A stretch of DNA of 64,000 bases from an uncultured Bacteroides sp. (GCA_947038155.1 CAMQVH010000003.1:141670-205669); one strand, 5' to 3'. Positions 28,035 to 37,379 are shown, counted from the stretch's first letter. A program made the numbers and translations. The notes: generated from the sequence alone by a model not told the origin.

Positions 28035-28472
28035 ATGAAAAAGTTAGTATTCTTATTAGTATGCTTGTTCACTTTACAGACAGTAGCACGTGCAGATGAC
28101 GATAAACCTATCCAGGTGACTCAAATGCCACAATTAGCACAACAGTTTATCAAACAGCATTTCTCTGACAGCAAAGTGGCACTGGCAAAAATGGAAAGTG
28201 ACTTCCTTTACAAAAGCTATGAAGTGATTTTTACGAATGGTAACAAAGTGGAATTTGACAAGAAGGGAAACTGGGAGGAAGTAGATTGCAAGCACACCTC
28301 CGTACCTGTTGCCATTATTCCTGCCGCCATTCAGAAATATGTAACAACTAATTATCCGGATGCAAAAGTGCTGAAGATAGAACGTGATAAGAAAGATTAC
28401 GAAGTAAAGCTGTCCAACCGTACAGAACTGAAATTTGACCTGAAGTTTAATCTGATTGATATTGATAATTAA
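28035..28472 (+). CDS. Secreted PepSY-like (DUF2874) protein
   Basis: A 145-residue protein from the ATG at 28035. The signal peptide is at about 1-20 (LVFLLVCLFTLQTVARA), followed by two PepSY-like repeats with the pattern LPxxxxxFIKQHFxDSKV ... Y-V-F-NGNKVEFDKKGNWEEV. Such proteins are small periplasmic or surface proteins of unknown role, common in Bacteroidota. It lies 23 bases before a longer PepSY-like lipoprotein gene and is divergent from the NEW3/ABC operon. Starting at 27999 instead would bury the signal peptide behind a lysine-rich stretch. Confidence 0.85.
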   Translation: MKKLVFLLVCLFTLQTVARADDDKPIQVTQMPQLAQQFIKQHFSDSKVALAKMESDFLYKSYEVIFTNGNKVEFDKKGNWEEVDCKHTSVPVAIIPAAIQKYVTTNYPDAKVLKIERDKKDYEVKLSNRTELKFDLKFNLIDIDN

Positions 28473-28495
28473 CTTTCTTAAAATCTACGACAACA

Positions 28496-29377
28496 ATGAA
28501 ACTCAGAATTTATACACTACTGATAGCATTCTGTGCAGCATGGAGCCTGCACAGCTGCGACAACGATGACGATGAATCAATTGCTGTTCCTACCGCATTG
28601 CAAGAAGCATTCTCGACCAGGTATCCTAACGTCAAGAACGTAAAGTGGGAAACAAAGGCAGGATATTATGTAGCGGACTTCTATGATGGATATGAGGCAT
28701 CCGCATGGTTTACGACGGATGGCAACTGGCATATGACTGAAACGGATATCCCGTACACCGCATTGCCCGATCCGGTAAAGAGTGCATTCGAAGTAGGTGA
28801 CTATAAGACATGGAAAAGAGACGATGTGGATAAACTCGAGCGGCAAGGCATCGAAACAGTCTACGTCATTGAGGTGGAAAACCAGAATCAGGAAGTCGAT
28901 CTGTATTATTCTGCCGATGGAGTGCTGATTAAAAGCATTGCAGACACAGACGATCATGAAAACGACCATCTTCCGACCACTCAACTGCCCGCCGCCATGA
29001 AGACTTTCATTGATGGAAAATATGCAGGAGCAAGAATTGTGGAAGTAGACGTGGAAGATGACAAAAACGACTGGGAGTTCGGATTTATGGAAGTAGATAT
29101 CATCCATTTCGACAGTGGCTTGAACCGCAACGTTTCCAAAGAAGTGCTATTTGATAAAGACGGAGAGTGGTATTCTACCTCATGGGAGGTACGGAGAAAC
29201 GAACTGCCCACAGCAGTGACCAATACCATCAGCGTTGAGTATGCAGAGTATCAGATGGATGATGCCGAATACTTTGAGATGGCAACAGAAACATCCTATT
29301 ATCAGATTGAACTGGAAGGAAATAATTCTCCGGATATAGATATTAAAGTAACCGCAGACGGTACGATTCTCAAATAA
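28496..29377 (+). CDS. PepSY-like (DUF2874) lipoprotein
   Basis: A 293-residue lipoprotein with a lipobox ending at Cys21 (WSLHSC), followed by an acidic DNDDDE stretch that could serve as a surface-export signal in Bacteroides lipoproteins. Three to four PepSY-like repeats follow, each with a proline-leading helix (AVPTALQEAFSTRYPNVKNV; LPTTQLPAAMKTFIDGKYAG) and a W-x-F-x-DG strand region. The overall charge is strongly acidic. It probably acts with the shorter PepSY-like protein encoded 23 bases upstream. The function is unknown; extracytoplasmic binding or protease inhibition has been suggested for PepSY-type folds. Confidence 0.85.
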   Translation: MKLRIYTLLIAFCAAWSLHSCDNDDDESIAVPTALQEAFSTRYPNVKNVKWETKAGYYVADFYDGYEASAWFTTDGNWHMTETDIPYTALPDPVKSAFEVGDYKTWKRDDVDKLERQGIETVYVIEVENQNQEVDLYYSADGVLIKSIADTDDHENDHLPTTQLPAAMKTFIDGKYAGARIVEVDVEDDKNDWEFGFMEVDIIHFDSGLNRNVSKEVLFDKDGEWYSTSWEVRRNELPTAVTNTISVEYAEYQMDDAEYFEMATETSYYQIELEGNNSPDIDIKVTADGTILK

Positions 29378-29381
29378 AAAT

Positions 29382-29438
29382 AAAATGAGTGTGTGTCCAA
29401 AATATTGTCACTATTGACTTTTGGCACACACTCATTTT
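29382..29438. terminator. Bidirectional terminator between convergent genes
   Basis: AAAATGAGTGTGTGTCCAAAA at 29382-29402 pairs with 29419-29438 (TTTTGGCACACACTCATTTT) with a single-base bulge. It is flanked by A and T runs and lies between the PepSY-like lipoprotein and the TamB-like gene. Confidence 0.85.
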
Positions 29439-29441
29439 GTT

Positions 29442-32400
29442 TTATTCCTGTGCCCGCTTTCTCTTTAGCTCCGACTTAGCTTTATCATCGGCAATGCTGT
29501 CTGTCTGCTGCTGTTGCACCTTTTCGACTTCTTCACGTTTCCGCTTGCTGCGCAATTTCCATTTATTCCAGAAGAAAAGGTCACTCCATTTATTGAAATC
29601 TTTCTTATACATGATACCGACTCCCTGCGTAGTAAGGTTTGTCTTTGTGTAGTAACGGTCATTTGTTTCATTATAAGCCTTCAGACGAATATCTCCCGAG
29701 CGGTTGATCAGCCATTCAGCTTCGAAGTCGCCTATAAAGTTGGTATTTGCCATCGGATTGTCCCGATAGCCGAAATTACCATTAACCAGCAGGCGGTTGT
29801 TCAGCAACTGACCGGACAGGATACCTTCTACTTCCATATCCGTCCATCCTTTATCACCCGTGCTCAGATTGGTACCGATATTCCAGTTATTAGTCTCAAA
29901 AACCTGAGATAAGGCATTATTCAACTGACCGGACAGGGTAGAAGAGAGTACCGATGACATCACGTTCGAGTTCTGATTGTTCCGTGCAGCATCTTCCGTA
30001 TAGAACTTACCGATACCCAGCAGATAAAGAATCTGCATATTCATCTGCTCTTCCGTACTGATATAATTGCGCACCAACGTCTGAATTTCATCTCTTTCAT
30101 TCGGAAGCTCGATACCCAGCTTAATGGTCGGCCGCAGTAAAATCCCACTCAGATTCATGATACAGTTTACCCGTACATTAGTCTGCTGGGCAATGGAGGA
30201 AACATCCGGATTCAAGTCGTTCAGTGAAGCGGAGTTTACCGTGTATGAAGCCTGAATATCCATATTCGCATCCAAAGGAGCGCCGTTGAAAGTAATCGTA
30301 CTTCCATCTTTGATGATAAAATCCTTGCGAATCACTTCCTGCAAACTGAACTTATATATTCCCTGACTGATCCGGTAATTACCGAACATCTTCACATCTC
30401 CTTTATTATAAAACTCCGTGCGTATGTTTCCCGTTCCCTTCGCACTGATGTAGTCTCCGGCTATAGGGTCCATAATAATTTTCATGGTGGCATCGGGTGT
30501 AGCATCTACCAGAATATTCAAACGAATATCTGTCTGATGCTCTTCTTCGTCCGCCTGACGCTTCTGCTGCATCTGCTCAAAATAGGAATTTACCCGAATG
30601 GAATCCTGAATGTTTCGACGGGGCGTTTTATCTACAAACTTTATAAACTGGGTGCTGGCAGCCGACGCCACATTTCCGTTGATATAGGTGAATACCGTAT
30701 TCCGGTTGGTTGTCATAGCGAGATTTACGTCCAGTCCCTGTATCGCATTCCCTGCAAGCAACGCATTTCCCGTAGCATATACCGTTCCAAAGAATGGCAT
30801 ATCCGTCGATTCCTTCGTATTCATCAAGAGCATATTATTAGCCTGTATCTCAAAACGGTAATTTATATTCTTGAAATGCTGGAAACGCAGATACCCGTTC
30901 AAGGTTCCCGAATGCCCTTCCATATCGGCAATATGCATATTATTGAACTGTAAGCCGGTAGGAGCCAGATGAATCGTATCTCTAACGGCAAAGTGGGTAT
31001 TCAGGATATCGAACTTCATGGAAGCATCCGTCATAACAGCCCCATCCAGATTCAATCCCTTGAACTTTCCGTAAAAATGAACTTTTCCCGTTCCCCGTCC
31101 TTTTATATCCTGTGCTATCGATTTCATATAAAATTCGAGGAATTTCAAATTCAGTTCATGGGCATCGATATTCAGATCAAGTCCGCTTTCCGGTTTCAAC
31201 GGGTAGATCATACCGGTGACTCGCGATGGTGACGGCGATATATCCTGAATGGACGCATCCAGATAGATTCCTCTTTTCTCATTATCCCAGGCGCCATATA
31301 CGTTCAAATCACCTAAACGGCCCTGATTGAGCGAGAAATTCTTGACGAAGAGGCGGGTATTCATCACAGGTTTCTTAAACACGCCGCTGGCATAAGCTGT
31401 TCCCGTAGCATCTCCTTCAAAGTTTACGTCATCGGATATGTTTGCAATATCAAATACGTATCCCATATTAATGTCTTTCAAGTCCACTTTTACGGTATCC
31501 GCCGGATTGTCGGAAAGCCGCCCGTTGATACGCACATAACGGTCATGGTGACTGAAATAGAAATTATTCACATCCACCTTGCCCGAGTCTACCACTACCT
31601 GCGAAGGATGTATCTGCCAAAGTGTATCATTCAAGATAACGTCTGTCTGTTTCACATCCACCATCGCTTTCAGCAAAGGCTTTTCGCCGGCTGTACGCAG
31701 GAATTGTGCAACAGCCGCCAACTTTCCGCTATAAGTCGCTATGGCATTATTTCCCCAATTTAGAGTCGTGCTGACTTTATCTTCTTTGGCCTGTGCTTCC
31801 AGAGAAAGATTCACGGCTCCATTCTTTTTCAGACTGGTCAGCCGCACCTTCGCACTGATATGGTCCGAAGGATTCTCGCACAGGATCATACCCGACTCGA
31901 TAAAGTTGTTTTTATATTGCAGGCGGGGGAAGTAGCCTTCCACACGTAGCCGCTGCAAGGCATCATTAAAATACCCTTTTAACGTAGAATGTGTATATAC
32001 AGTCAACGGAACATCAAATATCGTAGATAAAATGTCCGTATTATATATATGTACATCAAACGCAAAATTATTGTTCGTCTCTATCGGTTTCTTCGGAGGC
32101 AATATCAAAGACGGCACATACCGACGCATGATATTGAATATACTTGCCGGTAAGGTGTGGTACTGGAATTTTCCCGCTATGCTTGCCGTCAGAAACTCAG
32201 AAGTCAGTTTAAGCTGATTTTCATTATCCTGCCGGGTAGCCCGTACATTCATGTTCTTCATGAAATATTCCTTGTCTGGTGCCCTGAACTCCAGGCTGTC
32301 CACATTGATCTCTCCAATCATCTCGTCAATGGAACCTCCGGTAAAGTTGGCTTTTACCTTCAGAGAAAACTCCGCATCCTGGTAGTCAGGTGTAAGATTT

Positions 32401-33998
32401 AGATCATTAGGACGGAACTTGTCGACAACGGCAAGGAAGTTGAAAGTTGGAACTTTGGATGCCACATTCACATCTCCGTTCAGATAAATAGACCCATTCG
32501 GATCATCCAGCGCTATCTTTCCGTTAAATCCGCCTTGCTTGTATTCGCCGTCCAGCGTAATATTCTCATATTTATATCTGCTATACTCCACAGAAGCGAT
32601 CAATCCCTTCAACTCCACAGCAGGAAGCTGGTTTTCGATATGCCGTCCATGTACATCCAGGTTAAAGGTGATTTCCCCAAACTTCTCATTATTCAATAAC
32701 TTGCCCAGTTCAAACTCTTCTGTTTTGACAGCACCGGAATAAGCAAACAACCCCTTAGCCTTATCGGAACTTAACTTTAAGTCGGTTTTTACATTACCAA
32801 TCCCGGTACGCAGCTGTCCATAAGTAACTAGATCGGTGAAGTATCCTGAAATCTCTCCACGGAAATCAATATCCCCCAAACGTTCCAGAAGAGGAGGTAC
32901 CCCATTATAATTGCTGCTCAGATTACGTACCAGAAAACCGACGCCGCGACTGTTGGCGGAAAGCTCGGAAAGTTTCCCGTATACATACGCATCCTGCGGA
33001 CTCGAAAGCTCTTGAAGCGATACATCCCCCGAAAGCCGGAACTGGCGGTCGTCGGCCGTAATCTCCAGATGAGAGCAGGTGAGCTGGTCGACCGTTCCTT
33101 TTACCTGCATATCCAGCGTTATCGGTTCTTTGAAATGCGCCAATACAGGTACAAAAGGGGAAATATCTTTCAGAGTAATCTGCGAGGGTAACGTACGGAA
33201 AGAAAAGTGGACCTTCTCCGAGAACTGATCAAAAGCCTTCAGACTGTCATACACCAAATGAATGGTATCCATCTTCAGTGAAGTTTCAGGCAGCTCGATG
33301 GCGAAATTCTCTATATTAGTCCGTTTATCATTGGCAACCAATTTCAGACTCATCTTCTTTAAAGAGAATCCGGAAGCCTTTTCATCGAAGCTCAGACGCT
33401 TGATACCAAGATTCAAAGAATCCCTGTTCATCGCCTTCAATGAAATATTAGCTATAATATTCTGAAGCTGAACATGCTTGGCATTAAACTTTCCGGGAGT
33501 CTTTTCCTCTGACAATACATGATAAGCCATCCTTCCCCGACGAATCAAAACGGAATTGATACGCAAATCCAGCGAACTTTCCTTTTTTACAGTGTCCTTG
33601 GAAGCAAAAGCATCCAATACGAACTTGAAATTCGGAGGAGAGTCGGGAGTCTCTTTATTTAGATTGATGGTAAAGCCGAATAACTGGACACTGCTAATGG
33701 AAATCTTTCCCTTAAAGAAAGGAAGGATATCAAACTTAGCCGATAAGCGGGTTACTTTGAGCATTTCCTTGCCGCTTTGGTCGTCAAGCAGCACATCATC
33801 AATGATAATACGGTTTAATAGACCGATATTGATTTTGCCGATAGTCAGGCGTGTATTCAGCACCTCGGACAATTCCTTGGCGATAAACACACTCATTACT
33901 CGCTGAACATTTGGAATATTCAGCAAAACAATAGTTCCGATATATACTCCCAGTACAATACCAACTACCCAGCGTACAGTCTTTTTCAGCGTTCTGAT
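29442..33998 (-). CDS. TamB-like translocation/assembly module protein
   Basis: About 1519 residues if counted from the codon at 33998. An N-terminal membrane anchor (WVVGIVLGVYIGTIVLL) is followed by a very long beta-rich repetitive region and a C-terminal TamB domain (about 1100-1480, including RTEFYNKGDVKMFGNYRISQ). TamB/AsmA-like proteins bridge the inner and outer membrane and move lipids or help assemble outer-membrane proteins. There is no ATG, GTG or in-frame TTG before 33926; a TTG at 33926 would delete the anchor. An in-frame stop at 34013-34011 limits the start to ATC 33998, CTG 33989 or another near-cognate codon. No BamA/TamA-like gene is adjacent. The family assignment is firm; the start is not. 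Confidence 0.88.
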   Translation of the reverse strand: MRTLKKTVRWVVGIVLGVYIGTIVLLNIPNVQRVMSVFIAKELSEVLNTRLTIGKINIGLLNRIIIDDVLLDDQSGKEMLKVTRLSAKFDILPFFKGKISISSVQLFGFTINLNKETPDSPPNFKFVLDAFASKDTVKKESSLDLRINSVLIRRGRMAYHVLSEEKTPGKFNAKHVQLQNIIANISLKAMNRDSLNLGIKRLSFDEKASGFSLKKMSLKLVANDKRTNIENFAIELPETSLKMDTIHLVYDSLKAFDQFSEKVHFSFRTLPSQITLKDISPFVPVLAHFKEPITLDMQVKGTVDQLTCSHLEITADDRQFRLSGDVSLQELSSPQDAYVYGKLSELSANSRGVGFLVRNLSSNYNGVPPLLERLGDIDFRGEISGYFTDLVTYGQLRTGIGNVKTDLKLSSDKAKGLFAYSGAVKTEEFELGKLLNNEKFGEITFNLDVHGRHIENQLPAVELKGLIASVEYSRYKYENITLDGEYKQGGFNGKIALDDPNGSIYLNGDVNVASKVPTFNFLAVVDKFRPNDLNLTPDYQDAEFSLKVKANFTGGSIDEMIGEINVDSLEFRAPDKEYFMKNMNVRATRQDNENQLKLTSEFLTASIAGKFQYHTLPASIFNIMRRYVPSLILPPKKPIETNNNFAFDVHIYNTDILSTIFDVPLTVYTHSTLKGYFNDALQRLRVEGYFPRLQYKNNFIESGMILCENPSDHISAKVRLTSLKKNGAVNLSLEAQAKEDKVSTTLNWGNNAIATYSGKLAAVAQFLRTAGEKPLLKAMVDVKQTDVILNDTLWQIHPSQVVVDSGKVDVNNFYFSHHDRYVRINGRLSDNPADTVKVDLKDINMGYVFDIANISDDVNFEGDATGTAYASGVFKKPVMNTRLFVKNFSLNQGRLGDLNVYGAWDNEKRGIYLDASIQDISPSPSRVTGMIYPLKPESGLDLNIDAHELNLKFLEFYMKSIAQDIKGRGTGKVHFYGKFKGLNLDGAVMTDASMKFDILNTHFAVRDTIHLAPTGLQFNNMHIADMEGHSGTLNGYLRFQHFKNINYRFEIQANNMLLMNTKESTDMPFFGTVYATGNALLAGNAIQGLDVNLAMTTNRNTVFTYINGNVASAASTQFIKFVDKTPRRNIQDSIRVNSYFEQMQQKRQADEEEHQTDIRLNILVDATPDATMKIIMDPIAGDYISAKGTGNIRTEFYNKGDVKMFGNYRISQGIYKFSLQEVIRKDFIIKDGSTITFNGAPLDANMDIQASYTVNSASLNDLNPDVSSIAQQTNVRVNCIMNLSGILLRPTIKLGIELPNERDEIQTLVRNYISTEEQMNMQILYLLGIGKFYTEDAARNNQNSNVMSSVLSSTLSGQLNNALSQVFETNNWNIGTNLSTGDKGWTDMEVEGILSGQLLNNRLLVNGNFGYRDNPMANTNFIGDFEAEWLINRSGDIRLKAYNETNDRYYTKTNLTTQGVGIMYKKDFNKWSDLFFWNKWKLRSKRKREEVEKVQQQQTDSIADDKAKSELKRKRAQE

Positions 33999-34022
33999 AA
34001 GCGATAACTTTTATTTAGCGAA

Positions 34023-34030
34023 CAAAAATA
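34023..34030 (-). promoter_or_regulatory. Candidate -7 box of the TamB-like gene
   Basis: The minus strand reads TATTTTTG. Transcription would begin near 34016, only a few bases before the in-frame stop and about 18 bases before the ATC at 33998, which favours a start close to that codon. Confidence 0.45.
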
Positions 34031-34064
34031 TAAAATAGTTCGTTATGAATCGTAGTTTTATCAT

Positions 34065-34072
34065 TACTTTTG
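34065..34072 (+). promoter_or_regulatory. Candidate -7 box of tsaD (TACTTTTG)
   Basis: It matches TAnnTTTG and is 24 bases before the tsaD start codon. A TTCG at 34039 is a poor, over-distant -33 candidate. Confidence 0.55.
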
Positions 34073-34096
34073 CACCGTTTAATAGTTTAAAAACAT

Positions 34097-35116
34097 ATGA
34101 GTGCAATAATATTAGGAATTGAATCCTCCTGTGATGATACGTCGGCAGCCGTAATCAAAGATGGTTATCTGCTGTCAAATGTGGTATCAAGTCAAGCCGT
34201 ACACGAAGCATACGGTGGAGTAGTACCCGAATTAGCTTCACGGGCACATCAACAAAACATTGTTCCGGTGGTACACGAAGCACTGAAACGAGCAGGAGTT
34301 ACCAAAGAAGAACTGAGTGCGGTAGCTTTCACACGTGGACCGGGATTGATGGGATCTTTGCTTGTAGGCGTCTCTTTCGCCAAAGGATTCGCACGTTCAC
34401 TCGGTATTCCTTTGATAGATGTTAATCATCTGACAGGACATGTCTTAGCTCATTTTATTAAAGCAGAAGGAGAAGAGAATATCCAACCGAAATTCCCGTT
34501 CCTTTGCCTGTTGGTGTCCGGAGGAAACTCACAGATTATATTGGTAAAAGCCTATAATGAGATGGAAATTCTCGGTCAGACAATTGATGACGCTGCCGGG
34601 GAAGCAATCGATAAATGTTCAAAAGTAATGGGGCTCGGATATCCGGGTGGACCGATCATTGACAAACTGGCACGTCAAGGCAATCCGAAAGCGTTTACTT
34701 TCAGCAAACCGCATATTCCGGGGCTGGACTACAGCTTCAGCGGACTGAAAACTTCTTTCCTGTACTCCTTGCGTGACTGGATGAAAGACGATCCTGATTT
34801 CATCGAGCATCACAAAGTGGATTTGGCCGCCTCTCTGGAAGCAACTGTTGTAGACATCCTGATGGACAAACTGCGGAAAGCTGCCAAAGAATATAAGATT
34901 AAAGAAGTAGCCGTTGCCGGAGGAGTCTCTGCCAACAACGGATTGCGTAACTCTTTCCGGGAACATGCCGAAAAGTATGGCTGGAATATCTTTATTCCAA
35001 AATTCAGCTACACGACCGACAATGCAGCCATGATTGCCATTACCGGATACTTCAAGTATCTGGATAAAGACTTCTGCTCCATCGATCTTCCGGCTTATTC
35101 CCGTGTCACATTATAA
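34097..35116 (+). CDS. tsaD: tRNA N6-threonylcarbamoyladenosine transferase
   Basis: A 339-residue TsaD/Kae1 protein that transfers the threonylcarbamoyl group to A37 of ANN-decoding tRNAs, working with TsaB and TsaE in the cytoplasm. It has the N-terminal ILGIESSCDDTSAAV motif, the metal-binding pair His111 and His115 (NHLTGH), LVSGGNSQI, and the C-terminal VAGGVSANNGLR and DNAAMIA motifs. The length is typical. It is transcribed divergently from the TamB-like gene. It is followed by 423 bases of structured, gene-free DNA before cinA. Confidence 0.98.
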   Translation: MSAIILGIESSCDDTSAAVIKDGYLLSNVVSSQAVHEAYGGVVPELASRAHQQNIVPVVHEALKRAGVTKEELSAVAFTRGPGLMGSLLVGVSFAKGFARSLGIPLIDVNHLTGHVLAHFIKAEGEENIQPKFPFLCLLVSGGNSQIILVKAYNEMEILGQTIDDAAGEAIDKCSKVMGLGYPGGPIIDKLARQGNPKAFTFSKPHIPGLDYSFSGLKTSFLYSLRDWMKDDPDFIEHHKVDLAASLEATVVDILMDKLRKAAKEYKIKEVAVAGGVSANNGLRNSFREHAEKYGWNIFIPKFSYTTDNAAMIAITGYFKYLDKDFCSIDLPAYSRVTL

Positions 35117-35539
35117 AACAGTTTTTTACCGCCATCGTCACTTTATTTAATAACTAATTGAAGTATAGCAAATTAAATAGTGACACTTAAAGTGACGACA
35201 ACAACAATAGTGACGGCAAACGCCGAAAAAAATGTCACCGCCCCAATAGGCGGCGACATAAAGAAGCCTTGCTGAAAACAAAATGCACCTATATATAATA
35301 GGGAGACAAAGGAGAATTAATGATATAAGAAGCCTTCATTAAGAATCTTTGTTTATAGCACTCCTTCGTTCCACGTGCGTGAACCGTCCGGTTCACATAC
35401 ATGATCCATTCAGCTCACGCACATGAACCGAATGGATCACGTATGTGGAACGAAAAAATGAAGTAAACCTAATGACTTAACATAGTGTATATACCTTATT
35501 AATATAGGTAGCATATTCTATTAACTAACGCAGGAAAAA
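35117..35539. other. Gene-free, inverted-repeat-rich region between tsaD and cinA
   Basis: 423 bases with no supportable gene. Five GTCAC/GTGAC words lie at 35137-35238 and form a 13-bp hairpin with a 2-base bulge (35137-35151 with 35172-35184). A GC-rich hairpin is at 35233-35258 (TGTCACCGCC with GGCGGCGACA, one mismatch). A complex set of overlapping inverted repeats is at 35366-35454. Confidence 0.6.
35366..35454. repeat. Overlapping inverted repeats with mutually exclusive pairings
   Basis: TTCGTTCCAC (35366-35375) pairs with GTGGAACGAA (35445-35454). GTGCGTGA (35375-35382) pairs with TCACGCAC (35415-35422). GTGAACCG (35379-35386) pairs with CGGTTCAC (35389-35396). CGGTTCA (35389-35395) pairs with TGAACCG (35424-35430). 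An 18-base arm at 35394-35411 pairs with 35430-35447 with one mismatch. Several of these exclude one another. It could be a terminator-like or regulatory RNA structure, or a cruciform. Confidence 0.5.
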
Positions 35540-36772
35540 ATGTTTGCTGAAATTATTACCATTGGCGACGAACTGCTGATAGGGCAGGTAGTCGATACAA
35601 ATTCTGCCTGGATGGGGCAGGAATTAAATAAGATAGGTATCGAAGTTCTACGCATTGTTTCGATCCGTGATCGGGAAGAAGAGATCATAGAAGCAGTAGA
35701 TAACGCGATGAAAAGGGTAAATATTGTTCTGGTAACCGGAGGACTCGGCCCCACAAAAGACGATATCACCAAACAAACTCTCTGTAAATACTTCCACACC
35801 GAACTGATATTCAGCGAAGAAGTATTTGAGAACGTGAAGCGGGTGCTTGCCGGAAAAATACCGATGAATGCGCTGAATAAGAGTCAGGCAATGGTTCCCA
35901 AAGATTGCACAGTCATCAACAATCCGGTAGGAAGCGCTTCTGTCAGCTGGTTTGAGAAAGACAATAAAGTGCTCGTATCCATGCCGGGCGTTCCGCAGGA
36001 AATGACAACCGTTATGACTGCGTCTGTATTGCCCAAGCTACGTGAGAAGTTTCAGACGGATGTAATCATGCACCGGACCTTTCTGGTACAACATTACCCC
36101 GAATCCATACTTGCTGAAAAACTGGAACCGTGGGAGACAGCCTTACCGGAAAGCATCAAATTGGCATATCTGCCCAAACTTGGAATCATCCGCTTGCGGC
36201 TGACCGGACGGGGACAGAACAAGACAGAAGTGGAAAGCGCACTGAACGACGAGCAGGCTAAGCTGGAAGTGATACTGGGCGATGATATTTTCAGCGAAGA
36301 AGATATCCCACTGGAGGTAATCGTAGGCGAACTGCTGAAAAAGAAGAATTTAACCGTTTCCACCGCAGAAAGTTGCACCGGAGGAAGCATTGCGGCACGT
36401 CTGACGTCCATTGCCGGAAGTTCGGAATACTTTAACGGAGGAATAGTGGCATATTCTAACGAAGTGAAAATGAATCTGCTCCATGTTTCACCGGAAACAC
36501 TGGAAGCGTATGGCGCTGTCAGTGAGCAGACTGTGATCGAAATGGTAAAAGGAGCGATGAAAGCGCTGAAAACCGACTGCGCTGTCGCAACTTCGGGAAT
36601 TGCTGGTCCCGGAGGTGGAACGCCGGAGAAGCCGGTAGGCACTGTCTGGATCGCTGCTGGTTATAAAAATGAAATTCGTACTTACAGGCAGGAAACGAAC
36701 CGCGGAAGAGCCATGAATATTGAAAGAGCGGGCAATAATGCGCTATTAATTCTTCGTGATTTGCTCAAATAA
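35540..36772 (+). CDS. cinA: CinA-family protein (NMN amidohydrolase type)
   Basis: A 410-residue protein with an N-terminal MoaB/MoeA-like domain (about 1-170; [32 protein letters not shown]), a middle region, and a C-terminal PncC nicotinamide-mononucleotide deamidase domain (about 260-410; [40 protein letters not shown]). In the family, the N-terminal part is an ADP-ribose/FAD-type pyrophosphatase and the C-terminal part recycles NMN for NAD synthesis. The length is the full two-domain type. It is followed by ribosomal protein genes with their own promoter. Confidence 0.95.
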   Translation: MFAEIITIGDELLIGQVVDTNSAWMGQELNKIGIEVLRIVSIRDREEEIIEAVDNAMKRVNIVLVTGGLGPTKDDITKQTLCKYFHTELIFSEEVFENVKRVLAGKIPMNALNKSQAMVPKDCTVINNPVGSASVSWFEKDNKVLVSMPGVPQEMTTVMTASVLPKLREKFQTDVIMHRTFLVQHYPESILAEKLEPWETALPESIKLAYLPKLGIIRLRLTGRGQNKTEVESALNDEQAKLEVILGDDIFSEEDIPLEVIVGELLKKKNLTVSTAESCTGGSIAARLTSIAGSSEYFNGGIVAYSNEVKMNLLHVSPETLEAYGAVSEQTVIEMVKGAMKALKTDCAVATSGIAGPGGGTPEKPVGTVWIAAGYKNEIRTYRQETNRGRAMNIERAGNNALLILRDLLK

Positions 36773-36812
36773 GGAAAAATTGGTGTCTGGAAGTGAATTA
36801 TTTTAAGAAATC

Positions 36813-36844
36813 CTTGTTTTATACGGATAAAAGTGCTTACTTTG
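36813..36844 (+). promoter_or_regulatory. Candidate promoter of the rpmB-rpmG operon
   Basis: CTTG at 36813-36816 and TTACTTTG at 36837-36844 with a 20-base spacer approximate the TTTG/TAnnTTTG consensus. The rpmB start is 50 bases downstream. Confidence 0.5.
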
Positions 36845-36894
36845 CGTCCTGTTTGAAATAAGTATAGATATAAAACTATAAAAATAAGATAGAA

Positions 36895-37155
36895 ATGTCG
36901 AAGATTTGTCAAATTACCGGAAAGAAAGCCATGATTGGCAACAATGTTTCACACTCAAAGAGAAGAACAAAAAGAACCTTTGATTTGAACTTGTTTAACA
37001 AAAAGTTCTATTATGTAGAACAAGACTGTTGGATCAGCCTTAGCCTTTGTGCTAACGGTCTGCGTATCATCAACAAAAAAGGACTGGACGCTGCACTGAA
37101 CGATGCAGTAGCTAAAGGTTTCTGTGATTGGAAAAGCATTAAAGTAATCGGCTAA
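36895..37155 (+). CDS. rpmB: 50S ribosomal protein bL28
   Basis: An 86-residue basic protein starting [20 protein letters not shown], the bL28 N-terminal signature with its ITGK and NNVSHS motifs, and carrying [13 protein letters not shown] and the C-terminal GLRIINKKG segment. It is a component of the large ribosomal subunit. It begins a compact group with rpmG (21 bases downstream) and a DUF4295 gene, which matches the usual Bacteroidota order. The -7-like box upstream fits an independent promoter. Confidence 0.97.
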   Translation: MSKICQITGKKAMIGNNVSHSKRRTKRTFDLNLFNKKFYYVEQDCWISLSLCANGLRIINKKGLDAALNDAVAKGFCDWKSIKVIG

Positions 37156-37176
37156 ACGTAGAGGAGAAAACTTACA

Positions 37177-37365
37177 ATGGCAAAGAAAGCAAAAGGTAAC
37201 AGAGTACAGGTGATTCTGGAATGTACAGAACACAAAGAGAGTGGAATGCCGGGAACATCTCGCTATATCACAACTAAGAACAGAAAGAATACAACTGAAA
37301 GACTTGAGTTGAAGAAATACAACCCGATTCTGAAGAGAGTTACAGTACATAAGGAAATTAAATAA
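37177..37365 (+). CDS. rpmG: 50S ribosomal protein bL33
   Basis: A 62-residue basic protein with the bL33 pattern: [39 protein letters not shown] and [15 protein letters not shown]. Only the first cysteine of the zinc-ribbon positions remains (ILECTEH), so it is the zinc-free type. It is located between rpmB and the DUF4295 gene, with spacers of 21 and 14 bases, in one transcript. Confidence 0.97.
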   Translation: MAKKAKGNRVQVILECTEHKESGMPGTSRYITTKNRKNTTERLELKKYNPILKRVTVHKEIK

Positions 37366-37379
37366 TAATAGTATAACCC

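Noticed and set aside
35117..35539. CRISPR array, riboswitch or known structured RNA between tsaD and cinA
   Set aside because: Repeats are short, inverted and irregular; no tmRNA, RNase P, 6S or riboswitch core could be recognised.
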